Origin: a virus | Virus record (IMG/VR): IMGVR_UViG_3300044858_000473 | Coordinates: 1-22,166 of that record | Length of the DNA stretch: 22,166 nt | Reading direction: 5' to 3' (one strand) | Shown here: positions 20,605-22,166 of the stretch, one piece after another | Layout: every line of letters starts with the position of its first letter | Numbering within the stretch: the stretch's first letter is position 1 | Made by a program: the position numbers and the translations under genes | The notes under the pieces: model-generated | Seen by the model: only the letters and a program-made list of their open reading frames with translations | Told to the model about the DNA's origin: nothing | The model's database searches: none

Positions 20605-21357
20605 TCAGAGCATCAACATTACTTGCAAGTCGTCATCCTCGGCAGAGAATGTGATAGACCCCACAGCCGACGCCGACAGTCCGACGAAGATCGGGGCAAG
20701 ATACGCCTCCACCACATTCGGCGCAACCTCAACGATGATGTCCTCAACGATGACAACTTCTTCAATCTTTTTCTTCTTTGGTCTTGGGTATCGGTACGGT
20801 TCGCCACCGCCACCCGCATCAGGCTGAGGTTGCGGAGTAACCGTTCCCACCGCAGTAGCAACCATCGGACCAAGCTCGGCAGTCATCGAGCCGAACGGTG
20901 TCACCGACCCGGTGGCCGCAGCAGTCAAACCACCCAGCGACGACTGGGCAGAAGCAGGGTGTGTCACCGTGCCAGTTGCGCTCGATGTCGCCGCTCCGAG
21001 GCTGGCAGATGCCGATGCGATGATTGTGACGACACCTACCGCAGCAGCAGTCAACCCACCTAACGCAGCCGAAGCGTCACCATCAACCTGAATCTCAACC
21101 CCGCTGACCTCAGCGAACAACTCACCCAGCGACGCTTGCGCTGTGGCAGTCACGACCGGCACGACCGTGCCAGTTGCCGTTGCCGTCAAACCACCCAGGG
21201 CACCAGCGGCCGTGGCCGTGGTCGTGAACGTGAAGCCGTCTAGTTTGCCGTCACCGTCAAGCGTTGAGGTATCGAGAACGAACGCAGGTGACGGACCGTC
21301 AAGGCCGACGTCAGCGTCGTCAAGTTCTGAGGTGTTGAGTATGAACCGTGTTGTCAC
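20605..21357 (-). CDS. Repeat-rich virion protein with LDTS/LDG motifs
   Basis: A 250-aa protein starting at GTG (21357), which has only a weak TAGG site. Residues 6-41 contain two copies of an F-x-LxTSxLDxxxxLDG motif (ILNTSELDDADVGLDG and VLDTSTLDGDGKLDG). Residues 49-175 are about six imperfect repeats of roughly 20-25 residues built on SLGGLTAAATGxVTP, suggesting a beta-repeat rod. A Gly/Pro spacer, a basic RPKKKK patch, a hydrophobic/acidic EEVVIVEDIIVEV stretch and a last repeat-like part close the protein. The same LDTS motif occurs at the start of one minor tail protein and the end of another. Its position between portal and protease suggests a head fibre or decoration; attachment to the tail is also possible. 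Confidence 0.55.
   Translation of the reverse strand: MTTRFILNTSELDDADVGLDGPSPAFVLDTSTLDGDGKLDGFTFTTTATAAGALGGLTATATGTVVPVVTATAQASLGELFAEVSGVEIQVDGDASAALGGLTAAAVGVVTIIASASASLGAATSSATGTVTHPASAQSSLGGLTAAATGSVTPFGSMTAELGPMVATAVGTVTPQPQPDAGGGGEPYRYPRPKKKKIEEVVIVEDIIVEVAPNVVEAYLAPIFVGLSASAVGSITFSAEDDDLQVMLML
20833..21213 (-). repeat. Imperfect protein-level repeats (SLGGLTA...TGTV units)
   Basis: About six units starting near residues 52, 76, 96, 117, 138 and 159 of the 250-aa protein, each centred on LGGLTAxAxG and followed by VxVT-like strands. DNA identity between units is partial (CACCCAGCGA/GGCA and GCAGTCAAACCACC recur), so the copies are old or under protein-level constraint. Confidence 0.7.
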
Positions 21358-21367
21358 GGTTGCCTAC

Positions 21368-21751
21368 TTAGGAAGCGACGGTCAGCGAGACAGTGAGCGC
21401 ACCCGACGAAATCGTGAACGTGTCGCCTGCCGTGTAAGCGTTCGCAGTTACCGTTCCAGAGAACAAGAAGTTTCCTGCTGAGACGTTGTCCCATGCTGAG
21501 AAGAATGTTGCGTCTTGCGAACCGGCGATGTTCGTCCAGGTAAGTGCGGCATCAGATGTGAGCGTGCCCGCCGATGCTGCGGAGAACGACGCTTCCTTGC
21601 GAGTGGTTTCCGTTGCCGCGTTTGCGGTTGCCGCTGCACCTGGATCACCAACATGAAGTTTTACATACACGGCCGCGACAGCGAAAGTGTCATTGTTGCC
21701 CAAAGCATCAAGCCATTGGTCGGCCAAGTAGGAGCTGATACCCGTTGCCAT
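21368..21751 (-). CDS. Small virion/tail-fibre-family protein
   Basis: A 127-aa beta-rich protein. It opens SYLADQWLDALGNNDTFAVA, then VYVKLHVGDPGAAATAN and TRKEASFSAASAGTLTSDA; the end has ATFFSAWDNVSAGNFLFSGT and YTAGDTFTISSGALTVSL. The pattern LD.LGN....A..YVKLHxGDPG...NA..., then FSAWD...GNFLFSG.L... and GDTFTI is a well-known phage protein family, often labelled a tail fibre or head-associated protein. The ATG at 21751 shares one base with the portal stop (TAATG). Placement in the head module favours a decoration or neck fibre. Confidence 0.7.
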   Translation of the reverse strand: MATGISSYLADQWLDALGNNDTFAVAAVYVKLHVGDPGAAATANAATETTRKEASFSAASAGTLTSDAALTWTNIAGSQDATFFSAWDNVSAGNFLFSGTVTANAYTAGDTFTISSGALTVSLTVAS

Positions 21752-22166
21752 TAGTCGTCAACCCTTTCGGTGATGTGCAGGATTCGACCATCGGCGTCAC
21801 GCTCAACCGTACGAACAACGGTGCGCTGCTCAGGCATCTTGACGTTCACGACGGTCTCTGGCACGTTGACGATTGGTGCATCAACATGCACGTTCGGTGT
21901 TGACACATGGAAGATTTGTTCAGGCATGTTCAAGTTCAGTTCACGAGTGCCAGCGTCATAGACCGTTGCCGGGGCGATTGGGTTGATGGAAGCCACAGGT
22001 TGCAACGCCGAAGTTGGCACACCCGTGTGTTCAATCTCTGGCATGTCAAGAGCCTTCAACACGGCAGCAGGTTGGAAGCCTGATGCGACGAGTCGTTGAA
22101 CGATTGCAGACTTGCGATCCATGTCGGCAAGGTTCGCTGCGTTGATGTCGATGTTGGTGAGTGGAA
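21751..22166 (-). CDS. Portal protein, C-terminal part (runs off the right edge)
   Basis: The frame is open from the right edge. An ATG at 22122 lies inside it but has no Shine-Dalgarno, and the codons before it (LTNIDINAANLADMDRKSAI) continue the same helix. The sequence VQRLVASGFQPAAVLKALDM, then EIEHTGVP, is the typical C-terminal block of HK97-type portals, which end in an A..L...GF.P..V......L...HTG pattern. It is followed by about 85 residues of alternating strands (NVHVDAPIVNVPETVVNVKM, then RTVVRTVERDADGRILHI), a tail seen on several phage head proteins. Portals form the dodecameric DNA channel. Adjacent head genes support the call, but most of the protein is outside the window. Confidence 0.75.
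   Translation of the reverse strand, partial: PLTNIDINAANLADMDRKSAIVQRLVASGFQPAAVLKALDMPEIEHTGVPTSALQPVASINPIAPATVYDAGTRELNLNMPEQIFHVSTPNVHVDAPIVNVPETVVNVKMPEQRTVVRTVERDADGRILHITERVDD

Noticed and set aside
21751-22122. Stand-alone 123-aa gene at the right edge
   Set aside because: There is no ribosome site before the ATG at 22122, and the frame continues to the edge with residues fitting a portal C-terminus.
1-22166. Lysogeny, integration, tRNA or insertion sequence features
   Set aside because: No integrase, repressor, transposase, attachment-like direct repeat or tRNA cloverleaf was recognised on either strand; whether the phage is temperate cannot be told from this window.

Overview
The window looks like the late (structural and lysis) half of a tailed, non-contractile (siphovirus-type) phage or prophage. 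Every gene I can support lies on the minus strand, so transcription runs from the right edge (portal) to the left edge (lysis). Genes are packed end to end, often with ATGA, GTGA, TAATG or TGATG stop/start overlaps. The longest gaps are 139, 113 and 108 bases, so no stretch over 300 bases lacks a gene. The host is most likely an actinobacterium of moderate-to-high GC. The Thr/Pro-rich TTTT-type linkers of the secreted proteins resemble exported proteins of Acidimicrobiia (Ilumatobacter-like), but this host guess is inference. I see no integrase, repressor, terminase, tRNA or CRISPR.

Head module (22166 to 17160): C-terminus of the portal, three small or repeat-rich virion proteins, a 386-aa head protein with a four-cysteine motif, an HK97-type prohead protease and an HK97-fold major capsid protein. 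A 12-bp hairpin follows the capsid gene.

Glycan cassette (17051 to 13600): a GT4-type glycosyltransferase, a GT2-type glycosyltransferase, a third GT-B-like transferase and a SAM-dependent methyltransferase. They sit between the capsid gene and the head-tail connector, which suggests that the virion itself carries a methylated glycan. The N-terminal end of the GT4 gene looks frameshifted.

Connector and tail module (13587 to 5037): head-tail connector, tail terminator, an uncalled 57-aa protein, major tail protein, tail assembly chaperone with a CCCTTTG slippery site producing a G/GT-type fusion, an HK97 gp10-like protein, an unexpected AEP-type primase-like protein, the tape measure, two consecutive minor tail proteins that look like halves of one hub protein, a glycine-rich fibre and a small protein coupled to it.

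Export and lysis module (5050 to 1): a secreted PA14-like/mucin-like protein; a chain of four tiny proteins (two-TM protein, 37-aa lipoprotein, two-TM protein, holin-like protein); an M15-type endolysin; a single-TM holin-like protein; a small helical protein; a calcineurin-type phosphoesterase; a small conserved protein; a secreted transglycosylase preceded by a structured leader; and the start of another membrane protein.

Several starts differ from the longest open frame. They were chosen from Shine-Dalgarno spacing and stop/start coupling, and the reason is given in each entry. Two genes, 3409..3522 and 12377..12550, are very short and easy to miss.
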